A DNA stretch of 64,000 nt, from the NCBI GenBank assembly GCA_018881555.1, contig JACAXG010000111.1, positions 1-64,000 on the forward strand, written 5' to 3'. Origin of the DNA: Amblyornis subalaris (Eukaryota > Chordata > Aves > Passeriformes > Ptilonorhynchidae). A program made the position numbers and the translations under genes. Below, in pieces: positions 22,972 to 36,800 of this stretch. Numbering within the stretch: the stretch's first letter is position 1; each line of letters opens with the position of its first letter. The notes under the pieces are model-generated. The model was not told the origin of the DNA and made no database searches. It saw only the letters and a program-made list of their open reading frames with translations.

Positions 22972-25900
22972 TAGCAGATTCTCAAATAAGAGTTGAATTT
23001 TAAGTCAGTAAAAAACCACATGCATGATTTTGGTTTATCAAGGGTTTTTCTCATTGTTACGAACAAGATGCTTCTAGGCTACATAAATGCTGGTTTGGAT
23101 TTTGTCTCCTTACAGAAACAAGTTAATCACTGCACACCAAATAAACAATAACTGTGAGATATAAACTAAGTGTAAGTTGGTACTTGCATCTCTGTAACTT
23201 ACCAACTGCTGCATTTTTGTTTTCTTGCGTTACCTCAATGAGAAAGCCATAGCAAAGTAACAACTATACAAAAATGTCTGTTAAACAGAAGTTTACCTTA
23301 GCTATTTATTCTGGGTTTTCTGATGGGGGTCGAGGATAAAAACCAACATCCTCACTGCTACATACTTTTGGAGAAGTTTCTAATTCAAAGAGGAAATTAG
23401 ATTTCTATGTGTGATGACTTAATTTGGCTTAAGAAAAAATGCAGTTCATCCAGCTTCTGTAGATTGCTCTTTGCATGCAGCAAAATACTTTGCAGTCACC
23501 AACATATTCTTGTGCTTCTCTTTTCTCATCATAAGCACCTCTTTTTCCACTTTTCATATTTTATTGTTTGTGGGACTGTCTGAACCTCCCACAATTCATT
23601 CTCCCTTTTAAGGAATTAATTGTATTTAAAGATGGGAGATTTTTCTTGGAAATCAGTGGTTTATCTGTGTATGCCTTCCCTGGACTATTCTCTTTGCATG
23701 TGTTAGCTGTCCTGTTCTTTTCTTCAGACTTTCTGCAACACTGAGACTACCATCTCTGTGCATAGTTTTCTCCTCCCACTCCAATTTTCATATATATGTA
23801 TATATGTGTACGAATGTATGTATATAGATATCCATGTAGAGTATTTTTGAAAGATGAGTCATAAGAATATATTTATATCGTGCTATTTTTGAAGAATGAG
23901 CAGAAGTACTGTTATACTGAAAAGCATTGATGGGCTCATCCCACTTTTTAATTGGGTTTCTTATCTATAGACACGTACAAGATGCTTGAAGCAATGTCTT
24001 TTTACCACAACTGACTCAATATCTCCTACCCACTAATTTTTGCTTTGGTCCCTCCTTTGTTTCATCTTCTTAGATACAGCAGTATAGTTAATATAATAAA
24101 CTTCTACCTAGCTCTTTCTGAGTCAGGCAAACTGAGGCATGGGCTGGAGATTAGAGTTGTTTCAGACCCCATCTGCCAGAACCGAAAGGTCTAGCGACCA
24201 TATCTGGTACTCCTATAGGTAGTCAGGGGTCTTATGACATAAAATAAGCCATTTAATGTTGAAACTGGAGGCAGGGCTTGAAAAAGTTGCCTGTCCAAAT
24301 ATGTGTTCTGTATGGCTTTTTCCCCTTTTGTTTATTTTTTTTTAACTTCTGGCAAAGGTTAAAAGAATGTAGTGACAAATATGTATAAGGACATTTCCTA
24401 GTCTGTTTCCAGCTGCTCATTTGGCATTGTAACAGGATAGTGAAGTGATTCTCATTTTTGGGCAGAAACTGAAATAGTCTCTTATACAATTAGTCTCATA
24501 GTTAATATTATTTAATGTCATGATTTTGAGGGTAATCTTTAGTTTTGTGTTGAAAATATAAGGTGTATTCTGTTTGCATAAAGATTAAAATATTTATAAT
24601 TTTATAGTGGCAGTGACTCTAAAAAAATTAAATCATACAATCTTATAAGAGTGTTTTGCTTCACTTAATAATATAGCACTAGAAAGCTATAGCTGACTGT
24701 GCCGTCTGTGCTAATGACCCTGCTGCATATTATGATGTTATTACAGACAGCAAGGGAAAGCATCATTTATTGCTAGGTTGTTTATTGGGATGGGTGTTCT
24801 ACTAACAGCTGCATATCTCAGTGTAGAGTATATGCTAAAGGAAGGAACACTTCAAATCAAATTAACAAAGTTGAGGATATTTCATTGTTCCAGTAATCTG
24901 AGTAAATGAGATGCCTATACTTTTATAATCAGACCTAGAATACTGTGAATAGTGTCTTGGATTCATTCTGTTAAAATCCGTAAATGTTTTCTTAATTCAC
25001 TTTATTAATGGCAGCACTTCAGCTGCTGTAATTGCCAGGCCTCTGGATCTTGATGTTCCCTTTAACTAGAAATCAATGCTCTGCTGCCAGATAGGGAGAT
25101 GATAAATCTCAAATTTTGTGAGTTAAACCAGCTGTTAAAATGTTGATTCTGCTGGAATCAGCTCTTACACTGTTAGTGTGATTGTTGTGTATTCATGCAA
25201 ACAACACTTAAAATTAGTGTTAAGGGCTGGTAATAGACAAACATCTGATTCAGTGCGTAATGAAGTGGATATGAAAACTTAGCTAACAGGAATTACCTGG
25301 GCAAGTACTACACTTGCCTCCACCTGCCCTTGTTCAATGGAATTTTTTGATTCGTCACGGTATTTTCTAGATATCCCACAGCTATTGTTCCATCCAGAGA
25401 TCCAGTATATCTAGGGTACATGTGCAGATAAGGAATCTAGCACATGCCTGGTAGATCTGCTAGAAAACATGTGTTTTCAAAAGTGGCTTGTGCATGTGTG
25501 GTACATCTGGCATCTGATGCACTTAGACTGCTCTGGGCTTTCACACATGTAAAACATGTGTCACAGCGTGTCAGCTGTTTCATTCTTGAAAAACTCACAG
25601 TCCAGGACAGCTATAGTTCTCATTGAAGAAAGAAACTTTTCTTCATTCCCAACTTTTAAGCAGTGACTTGGTATATTAAGAAAGCATCCTATTGTTTACT
25701 CTAAAACTGGAGAGCTAATGTAATATGGAAGAAATAAGACATTTGAAAAGTCTCTTACAAGAAGAGGAGGTCACAACTGAACTGCTGAATTGTTACCCCT
25801 ACAGAAACAAGATGAAATTAGGAAAGGGAATAATAATTAGAATATAACTTAAAACATAACAATTCAAAGATGATTTTTGTGGATTTCTTTAAAAGTCAGT

Positions 25901-26664
25901 AAATTTAAAGTGTATAGATGTTACAGAAGTATATACAACTTAATTTTAAAAAAGTGCTTGAATAAAAAGTTACTCTTGGTATATACTGTTCTTAGTTTTT
26001 CATTTGTAGGCTCAGAATTATTTATGACAGAATTCTCCATTGAATTTGGAACCTGTCAGCAGATGTCAACAACAGAAGGAAAAAAAATCCAATTAATCTG
26101 TTTTCAACATATAGTTAGGTCTACCCTTTGAAAAAAGCTTTTGTGAGAGAAAAGAAACAAAAAAAGTTAGTATTTTTGAAGAGCATGTCTCTTGGCTGTT
26201 CCTTTTTTTCTCTCCACAAAGAGAACTGAAATTTTTGTTGAACATAATCATCCATTTTCCAGACATTGAGGAATGTGTCTGGCGAACTTTATCAGAAAAA
26301 TATTGAGATCTTTTATTAATGTTGTAGAAAAACACACAATTAAGACATATAAATGCATGCAGGCTACAGTTTACCTGTTTCAGCAAGTGGACCTAGAAAC
26401 AAACCCTTTTATAATAAAGAAAGAGCTCAATGCAGCAAGTCAAATATTTAGACTATTCAATTCTGAATCAGAGTTCTTTATGTTGGAATGAATCTTACTT
26501 GAGTGTGTGCAGTGTAAAAGTGTTAATCTGATGATTTTTGTATATCATATAACATTTTCCATTGAAATGTAATTGCACTTGACAGCATCACATGAGAACT
26601 CATTCACAAGCGTAGATAAACCAGGTTAGATTACAGCCCATAGTAATAAATAATTTTGTTTCAG

Positions 26665-26820
26665 CCTTGTTGGAGAACACCTCCTGACTCGCAAAGAAGT
26701 CTTGAGCAGAGTCCTCAAAAAAAGAGCAGAAACAGTCTGTCTAAGCGGCGTGGGGGAACAAATACTAGTCTTCTGGGTTTCAAGGGACCTATGTGCAGTT
26801 TCTTGCCTATCATTTCTTCT
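26665..26820 (+). other. Candidate exon start after strong acceptor (unproven)
   Basis: The acceptor ataattttgtttcag ends at 26664. The following frame is open in phase 0, the phase left by the first coding exon at 11.8 kb. The peptide PCWRTPPDSQRSLEQSPQKK continues with a Ser/Lys/Arg-rich stretch, similar in composition to the exon-1 peptide. Against it, no strong donor is visible before the frame ends at 26898, the second frame is also open, and I do not recognise the peptide. The end given is arbitrary. Confidence 0.18.
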
Positions 26821-29800
26821 GAATTGTTTGCTCTTGAAAGTGCTCTACAGCACTATGGGTGCTGGACTTCCGCCAAGCTTCATTGTGTTTTCTGCTAGGA
26901 TAGAGGTTGTTTTCTCAGATGGCAGTGATTTATTTCATGAAGTTCTGTGTGTGACCACCACAACTCTTGATTTACCCTGAGTATCATGGGCTATTGTTAG
27001 TGTGCTGCCATCTCCACAAAGTCTTCCTGCCATGACACTAGGAGAATTTTTATTCCTCTTTAGCTGCATGCTCCGTGTGTTACTACAAGTCATTTGGGTT
27101 GCTCTTCCTCAGCCAGAATGGTATCTGGAAGTGAAATGTAAGACTGGTTTGTTGCTGGTTAAACAGTAATATAATCTAAACACTCAGAAGAAAGAAATAA
27201 AAAATTTACTTGCCATTTCTGAATTTGGCTATACTTTATATGCTAATATAGTTATACTATGTGACACTACAGTCTACATTGTACAAAACTTGCCTTTGTC
27301 ATATTTACTAACCCTGGCATCGTGTTGGGCATGTGTATCCTTGAATACATGGAGCTGTTTAGATACCCCAAGAGAACAAGGGCTGATGTGTGTGAGAGAA
27401 ATGCAGTCTGGACTTCTCATTTGGTGTTAGATGAACCCAGTAACAATCAAGAGATGACTTAGAAAATTCCGTATCAGTTTCCCGATCACAGATAATTGCA
27501 ATCAAGCTTTAGCAAATTTGTAGCTATTTGTCACTTTAACAGCTACCCTGTGATTCAGCTTAGTCTCAAGACCTGACTTGCACCAGCATGTTTTGACCTA
27601 TTTGAAATATCAATTTAAGGAAATGCCTGTTACAATTGGAGACCTTCTAGAGGAGATCACCTGCTGAGAGCTTGTTTAATGTGGACAAAACCTCAGCTAG
27701 TTCCAGTGTTGGCCCAGGAGTCTGCCCTGAAACCAAAAGGGGCCAAAATTCATTGAAAGTGGAATGTGTCTCTGCATTGCTCTATCTACTTCCCCATTAT
27801 TTTAAATACTACAATAAGACCCTTCCTTAAATGTATTGGTAATCACTTTAAAAGCAGGTGGGTCTTTTGCATGAAGTGATTAGGAATTATTCTCCCCAGT
27901 TCTAGTCTAAATTTATTCGTGGCCTTCTTGAACTATTTGTTCTTGTTTTGATGTTAACCGTCAGATGAGATAAGGTTTATCCTGTTGGTGTTATCAGCAA
28001 GTGACAGAAGTTAATCTAGCTCTCCTCTCCAAACATCTTTCTCACTCAACAGCCCTTCTCTGTGCTTACTTTAAAAGAAGCAAATCCTCTCCTCTCTCCC
28101 CACTGCACCCTAATTTTCTTTTCATAAAATAGTACAGTTTACTGATAGAGAATTTAAAAATTACTTTCTTCCCTGGAAGAATATTTCATGACACATTCTA
28201 GGACTTGGTGGCATATAGTCTTATCATCTAATCTGCCTTTTAACTGTCACTTAACAGCTGTTGAGCATATCTTGTCCTTTGTACTACCAAATGATGTTTC
28301 TTCTGTTGACTAACATGGATAGTCATCCAGGTATTTCTGTATGACTGCTACTTTCCAAAATTCTGTCATTGAAAAATGTGACCAGTGTTACTGAAACAGT
28401 TTTTTACATGAAGGCAATTTATGAAGCTGTGGCATAAGGCTGGGCTCCAGAATGATACATGAGGAAACTGACGGGTAACCTGCTTCTCCTCTGATGCGTT
28501 TTTATGCATAATTATCCTTTCATATAGTTTTGACTTTCTTTAACAATTTAATTCTCCTGTACTTTATCTAATCTGTTGTTACGTGTCAGTATATTGAAAG
28601 TTTTATTACAGTTAAAAGAATTAAAAATATTGTTACACTTCCCCTTTATTCAGAAATCTGTCTTTTTTTATCCAAGGAGGCTGTTCGGTCCATCCAACAA
28701 GCTTTACTTTTTGCTGGATTTCCTCAAACTATTAGTCTGAAGTGTAATGGAAACAGCTAGCTGCTTTTTCTGCACAACTGGATGAAAAAGGCAAGGGTTT
28801 TTTCCTTTTTTTGTTTTGTTTTGAGGAGTATAGTTAGGGAGTCTTAGGACTAACAGCACTACTGATGGAGTTTAGTGCTGCACGCACTTGTATAAGAACT
28901 GTAATTTTATTAAAGAACCAGGGAGACCATAGCAAGGATGAGGTGTGGCATTTATGTTCCTCAGGCAGCCTTTTGATTGTCATTTGCATTAAAATGTCTA
29001 AAGACTCCCACACATCTTTTCTCTTAAGTCTTCTGCTTCCAGTGGAATAACTTATAATTAAAAAATAGTCTTGAAACTTGACATATATTTGGCTTGACAC
29101 TGCTGTTACATAAAATTCTAGACTTTTTGTAAATGCAGGCACTGTCATTTGTGATACAAGTTTGACAACTTAGTTGAATCTTCATACTGAAACAAAGGTT
29201 GTAAGTACTGAATGCATTTGACAAAAATTCTGCTGTCAGAGAGTGGCTCCCCTCCTCTCTTCTGTGGAGATCTTGCTTTCCATTCTCCTTTTTGTGTGAG
29301 GGCTTCTGGGAAGAGACCAGAGTCATTCTGGTCAGGGAGGCAGGAGAAGAATTTTGGCAAAGGAGCAGATTAAAGAGCTGAAATTGGAAGATCTGAATGT
29401 TTCAGGTGGCAAAGGAGGTTTATGTGCACAAGATAAACAGAGTCCTACAGGAGCATCATGACAATACATGATAACATCAAATCTAAGTATGTGGGCAAAG
29501 CCTTGATATGTCAATCTAAACAACTTGAATCCACCTTCAAATGAATTGTGTGATGTGATTTAAATGCTGCAGAGGATACTCTGTGATACTTGGGAGGGAC
29601 TACTGCAAATCCGTAAAGCTGTTTTCTCAAACCAGTCACTCACACCTGACAGTAATTGTTTTTTACAGTTCTAATGCTAAGCAGGAACCATAGACTTACC
29701 AGAGATGTGCAACTTGTTTTTAGTTCTGTGTCCTGATAAGAAGCTTGGACACATCAAAGTTGCGTAGCCAGATGTAATCTGTTCCAGTCATAGCGCCCCT

Positions 29801-30469
29801 TCCTTGTTGCAGAGTGATAACCATTGGAAGGTATTTTATATTCTATTTTTATGCAGTGTTTCAAAGTCTCCATAAAAGGGCAAGGACTGTACAAATGACA
29901 AGTAGAAAAATCAGTTAGTCTTTTTGTACTCTAACTATACGTGGCAAACAGTACAATTTACAGGTTTTGCCCTCACAGAAACTACCTTGTATAGCCAGAG
30001 AGGAGAAAGTAACCTGTGCAGCACTTGTGGTTGGTAGCAGAACCGATTATTTCAGGAAGTTGCCTCAAGACCTTGATGAAGTTAAACTGTTTTCCAGCCT
30101 GTGCTCCCTATTCTATTCTAAATGAAATATAATTTAAATCTTCACTTCCCTTGGTCACCTCAGTCATATCAATAGTTTTCATAGATACAAACTACAGATT
30201 TTGTAAGATTGCATTATTTTCCCTGTTCCTGGCAAATGTTTGCTCTTATGTGATTCACTTGCATAGACTTCCTTATCAGGGTTCAGGTTAACCAATGGTA
30301 CAGCAATAATTTCAACCACTGTGTAGAAACTTTTACACAAGGATTTTTAAACTAAGCAAGCTTTAACAGAAAAGCTGGCTATTGTCAGAGGTTATCTCCC
30401 TGGGTGTCTTTATCACTGCATGGGTATCACTGTATGATTTGTGCAATATTGGTGAGCAGGATTCTCTCA

Positions 30470-30545
30470 GATATCCTGGCAGGCTGTGCCTGAGCATGGA
30501 GGTTGGACTACATGATCTCCTTTCCAACATTGACCAGTCTGCGAA
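30470..30545 (+). mobile_element. Small CR1 tail fragment
   Basis: The text 'gtgcctgagcatggaggttggactacatgatctcctttccaacat' matches the CR1 3' UTR pattern just upstream of the terminal repeats. It is short and diverged. Confidence 0.6.
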
Positions 30546-31249
30546 AATATCCAACCACAACTATTTCTCTTACAACATTTCTCTCTCTTACATCTTTTTC
30601 TTAGTCTTGTGCCCTGACAGGAAGGTTCAGCTTTTAAAGAAATGTCAAATAGAATTGCACTGATTGAATGAATGGAATGGGCGCAGGGCTGAAACAGTAT
30701 AAATTAGTGCATGAAAGTATAATCTAATCAAGCGGAGAAAAGTCCCAAGATTTTTGTTTCAAAAGCTGTACAGGAGCTTTTAGAATTTCTATTACTATTT
30801 TAATTGTGATGCATGTGTTCTGTGTTTTGTTATATGCATCAAGCTGCTGTATAATTTGGAGTAAGGATTTCAAATGTTAGGGCACTCCTAATTTTTCTAA
30901 CCTTCCTCTCTGTATCTACTTACAGTCATAAAATGTAGTCAATAAAAAATTGCTATATTATCAAACATTGCATACTTAGCTTTAATATTTGTGCTGGAGA
31001 GTAAATATGTTGTATAGTGTTTTATGCAAGTGTTTAGAAGCAGTGTTGCTAAACTGCTTACAAATCTGGTAGCACTCTTCTCCAGAGCAGAGGGTCCCTC
31101 TTGAGGGCTAATTGCAAGGAAAAAGCTCATCAGTGCATTACGTAGTTTATTTTAACCTGAATTACCTTGGCATTAGAAGAAATATTTATCTGATTTTAGA
31201 GCCGACTTAAGAAAGCTCTGATGCCAAGATGCAAGTTTTAAAGAAATCA
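30546..31249. other. AT-rich DNA, nothing recognised
   Basis: I recognise no gene, RNA or repeat in this stretch. Confidence 0.5.
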
Positions 31250-31422
31250 GATAGTAAGAAGATAAAACACTCCTCTAGATAAGGAAGGTTCAAGGCCAGG
31301 TTGGGTGGGGCTCTGAGCAACCTGGTGTAATAGAAGGTGTGTCCCCCCAGTGGTAGGGGGGGTTGGCCGGAGATGATCTTTAACGTCCCTACCAACCCAA
31401 ACCATTCTGTGATTCTATGAAT
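31250..31422 (+). mobile_element. CR1 3' tail
   Basis: This is a plus-orientation CR1 end: 'ggttcaaggccaggttgggtgg', 'ctgagcaacctggtgtaa', 'ggagatgatctttaacgtccc' and the terminal 'attctgtgattctatga' repeats. It is severely 5'-truncated (about 170 bp) but less diverged than its neighbours, so probably a younger insertion. Confidence 0.92.
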
Positions 31423-33079
31423 GAAGAAATGAGTCTGGCAAAACATTCTTTTGGTCCTTTGACTAAATAAAGTTGATGTTCCAATGCTGGAAAATATTGA
31501 ACATAATTCTAGTTGGTTGGGGTTTTTTTTGTTTTTTTTTAATGATCAAGTTACTGCAACTACACAATCCTTTGAAAATAAATTCTGAGTTTGCTGCACA
31601 TGGATATTTATAGGAAAAAGGAAAACAAACCAAAACATTGGAAAAAACAATAGCTGAAGGTTAAAGCTATAGTATAGAAAGAAGATAGACTAGGTCACCT
31701 TGCATCAGCAGTTTCTCCAAGCAATGAAGTGCTGTGGTTATAACAGTATTGCAGTAATATTGCATTGATTTTGAAGAATATGGGGGAGGAGGTGGGGCTT
31801 TGTGGTGTTTTTTTTGTATCACTCCAAATTATTAAATATCAATTTTTGCTTTCTGAAGTATGAGAATATGCATTATTTATGTAACAGAGTGGGCAAAAAT
31901 TCAGAAGAAGATTTAAAATGCTGGCACCCTTCCAGGAAAAGACTAAAATCTGAACATGGAACAGGTGCCTTGTGTAATTTGTGGGTTTGTTTTTTTCCAG
32001 GGCTTAATCTTCATATCTATAAAGGGATATCAATAATGCAAACATATATCTACTTATAAGAAAGAAGCAATAAATTTGTAGTCAGCATATATGATATGGA
32101 TTATTGGACCATATCAAAGACAAGAGGAAGGGGTTTAGTTATTTGCATATTCTGCATTCTTCCTTATGATTTCCTCATCTGGAATGGGATCTGCCAGAGT
32201 CCTTGGGATCATTAGACCTTCACTCAGCACATGGCAAGAGGGATGTGACGGCATGATTTTCAGCATTATATCTCACAGTCACAGATATGTTTAGACAGTT
32301 CTGTCTGTCAATCATACTGTATCTGAACATATTGGGCCCCTGAAAAGGTTTCTGTGTTTCATTCTGCAAGCTGGCATGCCAGAAACCAAACTGCTGGTCA
32401 TAAATTTATGTGCTGTTTCTCCCATGAGGGACTTGGGGAAGGGTTACTTTGATCTGTGCTGCCGTGATGTGTGCTTGAGCATGGACTTCCTCTGCTAACA
32501 ACTCAAGTATCCCTGAAGGTATTGAAGGAGATAACAGGCCCCTTTGTGCATTTTTTGATGAACTCATTCTACTTAGAACATAGTGAGATTCTGTTCCTGA
32601 TCTTTTCTGCTGTGTCATGACTCAAACCACAGGACTCACAATAAAGGCAGAGGAGACAAGTGTTTTATGTGAACACAACCAAACTAGAGCTGTTTTCTTG
32701 CCTAAAAAAAAAGATAATCTCTGTTCAATGACCTTTTTATAGCTTCTACATGATGCAAAGTGGATTTTGAACCATTTACTAGACTTCGTATGAAAAATTT
32801 TGTCATTTTAGAGTGAGAATTTTTGATCTTGTGGGGTCTAGATGAATTCCTTGAATAAATGGGGCTGTTGTTGAGGTCCCAGTCAACTTTACCTTGGCCT
32901 AACTTTTCATAATACTGAACTTCTTCTTCCAATATGCTTTTTAATTGAGAGTTTGCAAAAGGACCCTCAAAAGATTTATCTAGAAACGATTTTGGTTCCT
33001 GTTCATCAACAAATAATCATGAAATGGCACCAGAGTCATTGTGGGAGATGCCACAGTGCTGGTATGCAAATTGCTCTGT
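31423..33079. other. AT-rich DNA, nothing recognised
   Basis: No gene is recognised. A T/G-rich run (near 31515-31545) lies on the plus strand. The short open frames lack features. Confidence 0.5.
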
Positions 33080-33875
33080 CCAACCATCAGGTCAGAACAG
33101 GGTCAGCTGCAGCAGGTTGCTTAGAATCATGTCCACTTGATTCTGAGTATCTCCAAGGACAGACACACTACATGACTTGTCTGGGCAGGTTGTGCCAGTT
33201 CATAACCATCATCACTACTGAAAAGGCTTTTTCTTCTTTTTAAGTAAAATTGCCTGTATCTCAATGTGTTCCCATTGCCTCTTGTCTGTCACTGTGAACC
33301 ACTGACAAGAGCCTCAACCCATATTCTTTTCTCTCCTCATCAGGTATTTATATATGTGGACAAAATCACCCTGAGCTTTCTCTTCTCCAGTCCAACCCTC
33401 TCTGCCCATTCTCATATGACAAAAGTTGCTTCAAGCCCTTTGCCATCTTCATGATCCTTTGCTGGATTATCTCCAGTGGTTCTGTGTCTCTCCTGTAGTG
33501 GGGAGTCCAGAACTGAATACAGCACTCCAGATGCAGCCTCACCACTGCTGAGTAGAGGTGAAGGACCATGTCCCTTCACTTGCTGGCAATGGTCTTCCTA
33601 ATGCACTCTGGATGACCTTGGTCTTTGCTTTGTTGTCCACCTGAACCCCATGGCATTTTCTGACAAGACACATTCCAGTTAGTCAGCCTGTGCTGGAGTC
33701 TGAAACTATTCCTTCCGTGGGACAGGACTTAGCACTTCCCTTTGTTGAGCTAATTGAGGTTACAGTCAGCCCATTTCTCCAGTCTGTGGAGGTCCCTCTT
33801 GCTTGCAGCCACACCCGTTTGGTCTGTCAGCCACTCATCCCATGTTTGTGTCATCTGCAAGTCTAGTGACAAATA
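33080..33875 (-). mobile_element. CR1 LINE fragment, minus orientation
   Basis: About 800 bp match the minus-strand CR1 order: 'gctgcagcaggttgctta', 'tgagtatctccaaggacag', 'gcctcttgtctgtcactg', 'aggtatttatatatgtgga', 'agcactccagatgcagcctcaccactgctgagtagagg' and 'tgtcatctgcaagtc'. The terminal 3' octamers are missing or unrecognisable at the left end. Stops interrupt every frame. Confidence 0.88.
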
Positions 33876-36800
33876 GGTCTGTGCAGAAAAAACTAGTTGT
33901 CTTGCTCTAAATTACCATATGAAAATGACTTTGTTTCCTTTCTCAAAATGCTTCAAATGTTTCAATTTATGATGTTGCTAATGTGGATTAATTTTGTCAA
34001 TATCTTCAGCTCTGTCTGTTGGATACTATCACATTCCATGCTGAGAAGGATAAATCCTACTTCCACTGTCAGCTCTTTGAATATGTAATTGAAACAGTCA
34101 GTCAACATTTGAAATTGTTAATGGTATTCAGAGGACCCAGGAGACTGATCATCTGATTAGATGTCTGTCATATAGATCTGCCTGATTTCTGAGTTCTCAG
34201 AGCCTATAGGTTACAGTCTAGGAAAGAGGTCTGTTCTCTGTGGTCAGTAGCATGCCAGTGCAATGCCTTTTTTTTGAAATTTGATTGCTTGTTAAACTGT
34301 ACCAAGCTATATGAAATAGCTAGGCTTTTTCTTTTTTATTTTCCTTGAAACAGACCATAATTCATAATTATGTGGTATGAAAATATTTGATGTGAATGTG
34401 ATTTGAAATGTGATTTGAATTTTTTTTTTTAAGTAAACAGGGGAACAACTGATTTGCTCGTGGTATATCCTTAAATATAACCAAATATGTGGGTTTTGAT
34501 GAAGGATATTCAGGGTTTTTTTATATTGCTCATGCAAGGGGAAATGAGGAAAACATGTCTTGCAGTAATTTACATTGAAGAGTATGTTGTAATTCAGTTT
34601 GAGAGGTTTTTATTAAAAATGTTTCTTAGCAGTCCTTATTTTTCTTTCTTCTTTGAAGTCGAAGTCTGGTCCTCTTAATTTCAAATAAGCAATTCTATTG
34701 CAATGAAGGATTGATTGCAAATTCTTCAGATATGCTTCAGAGAAGTCTTTAGTTTACACCTGTCCTTTTTTTTCAAGATGAGAGATACAGTATTACGAGT
34801 TATCATTCTTTGAAAATAAAAGTGAGATTCTAATACTTAGTGATTCTTACTCCTAGTGGAGAAAAGAAAATATTTTACTATGTTGAATAGCATTAATTCG
34901 CACGAGTGTATGTGAAATTAGTCTAGGCAGTTTTTAATAAATCCTGCCATTTAAATTACCTTTTTGTTGTATTGATCTTGGATTGCAGGATTATTTCAAA
35001 GCTAAATGAATTGCTTGAAAACCTCTGGCTACTTTTATACTGAATGTTTGCCTGTGTGCACTGCGTGGCATTTTGCTTACACAAAAGACACGTTGCAAAT
35101 TCAATATACAATGAAGTAAGATTTTAGGTATAACCAGTTTTGCAGAACTGATGTTACCTTTCCAACAAAGCAGAGCAGTCTGTCTCTGTCGGCCACTATG
35201 GTTCCTCAGCCAGCCTGCAGTGAATGTTGCTACTAAAGTTCCACTCCCAATCCAGCTCAAGGCCAGTGCAGATCTGCTGCTGAATTACACCATGGCCCAC
35301 CACGCCAACCCCCAAGGGAGTACTGCAACCTCCACCTGTCTCTCTGTGCTCCTTGTATTTGGGCATCCTTGAGGAAACATCTTGACTCTGTAGGGAGCTA
35401 CCCTGTGCAACACCTGAGAAATCTGGAGCCTACTTCTATTTGCAGACTGAGAGTTGCACCATGGGCATGATATTGTTACAGTGAGGGACCAACATGCCTT
35501 TCGACTTTTGCAAGGGCCTGATATGGTCAGCCTTCACACAAACAAAAAATGTAACTTCACAGGCTTTTTTCACATAAGGTACTGGAACCTGCTGACTGGC
35601 AGGTCCAAAGGAGAAACACAGGGAAAAATAAACCTATTCAATCAGGGACTTCTAATGGCAACGATGAGAGGAGTATACTGATGGCTAATACAGAAAGGAA
35701 AAAAAATGGCCCAAAAATCGGTTCGAAATGTAGAAAAATAAAGAGAAAAGAGGATGTGCCTTGTTAGTCTATACACTAGTGAGAAAAGAAAGGATAAAAT
35801 GTCTTAATGAACCTAAACAAAACATACTAAACTGCAAGTATTTCTTGAAACTTTCTGTGTATCAGCAGGTATTGGCAACTTAATTTAGGATGTATTTAAG
35901 TATTGTTGTTTGACTTTGTGTACAGGTCTTTTACACGCTGGTTAAAAATGGCGAAAGCTTCCAGCTGTAAGTATTGGAACAAAGGAGAAGAAGGGATACG
36001 GCAGTGCAAGCAGGGTAGAAATTTGATACTACAATAGGCAGAGGCTTGTAGCCTGCTGTATCTCAGTGCTATAAGCAGAGGAGAAACTAGGGAAAAATAA
36101 AATTGTGGCTGTATTGAATTGCAGATAACAATTAGTGAATGAAGAAAAGTTTCACAAGTTTAAAAATTATTTTTGCAGATTTTTAAAAATTTTACTACAT
36201 ATATGTAGTTACTTTTGCAAAGAGTTTTTTCAGTGGGATGTTCCTAGATATGCATGGACTCCATGATCATGTATGATCCTGACTTGAGATAAGTTAGAAT
36301 TGCAAATATGACCCAAAGTAATCATTGCAGTGCTCTTTGAATCTAGCAAAAAGGTCAAGATACTTCAATAGTAATCCCACAAAGGAATATTGTTGTCATT
36401 ACTTCAGTAATGAAATTCCATATCTGGTTTAGAAGCAATACTCAGAATTACGAGCAATTCATTGCAATCTGTGGGGAAAATAATAGCTTTTTAATCCATC
36501 GATGCTTTATACAGCATATTTTTTATAAAGGTAAAGCAAATATTTTTCTAATAGTGTTATAGTTGTATTATTATGTTTAAGATAATTATTTTTTATCCTC
36601 TGTAACCAATTACTTTTAGGAGATATCTGGTTTATTCTGCTTTAATAGACATTATTGCAAGAAAAATGTAGAATGCCACTTGAGATGTTATACATTTTAG
36701 TGATATAAGCCTAATGCAGCAAAACAAGTAAATCATTACAAAGCAGATGCAAGTTGTGAAAACCATTTGCAGCCTACTTAGTTTTTTCAAAATTAAGCAA

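Larger units (their letters stand above)
21536..30469. other. AT-rich, probably intronic DNA
   Basis: There is no secure gene. The block includes a 14-bp perfect inverted repeat at 22927-22971, TATG/TATA-rich simple sequence near 23790-23830, overlapping CATGTG-type palindromes near 25543-25561, and a candidate exon start at 26665. The 27860-28360 stretch has phrases ('aattattctccccagttctagtctaaat', 'actcaacagcccttctctgtgc') resembling very old CR1/L3-like tails in minus orientation, but I cannot set boundaries. Confidence 0.45.
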
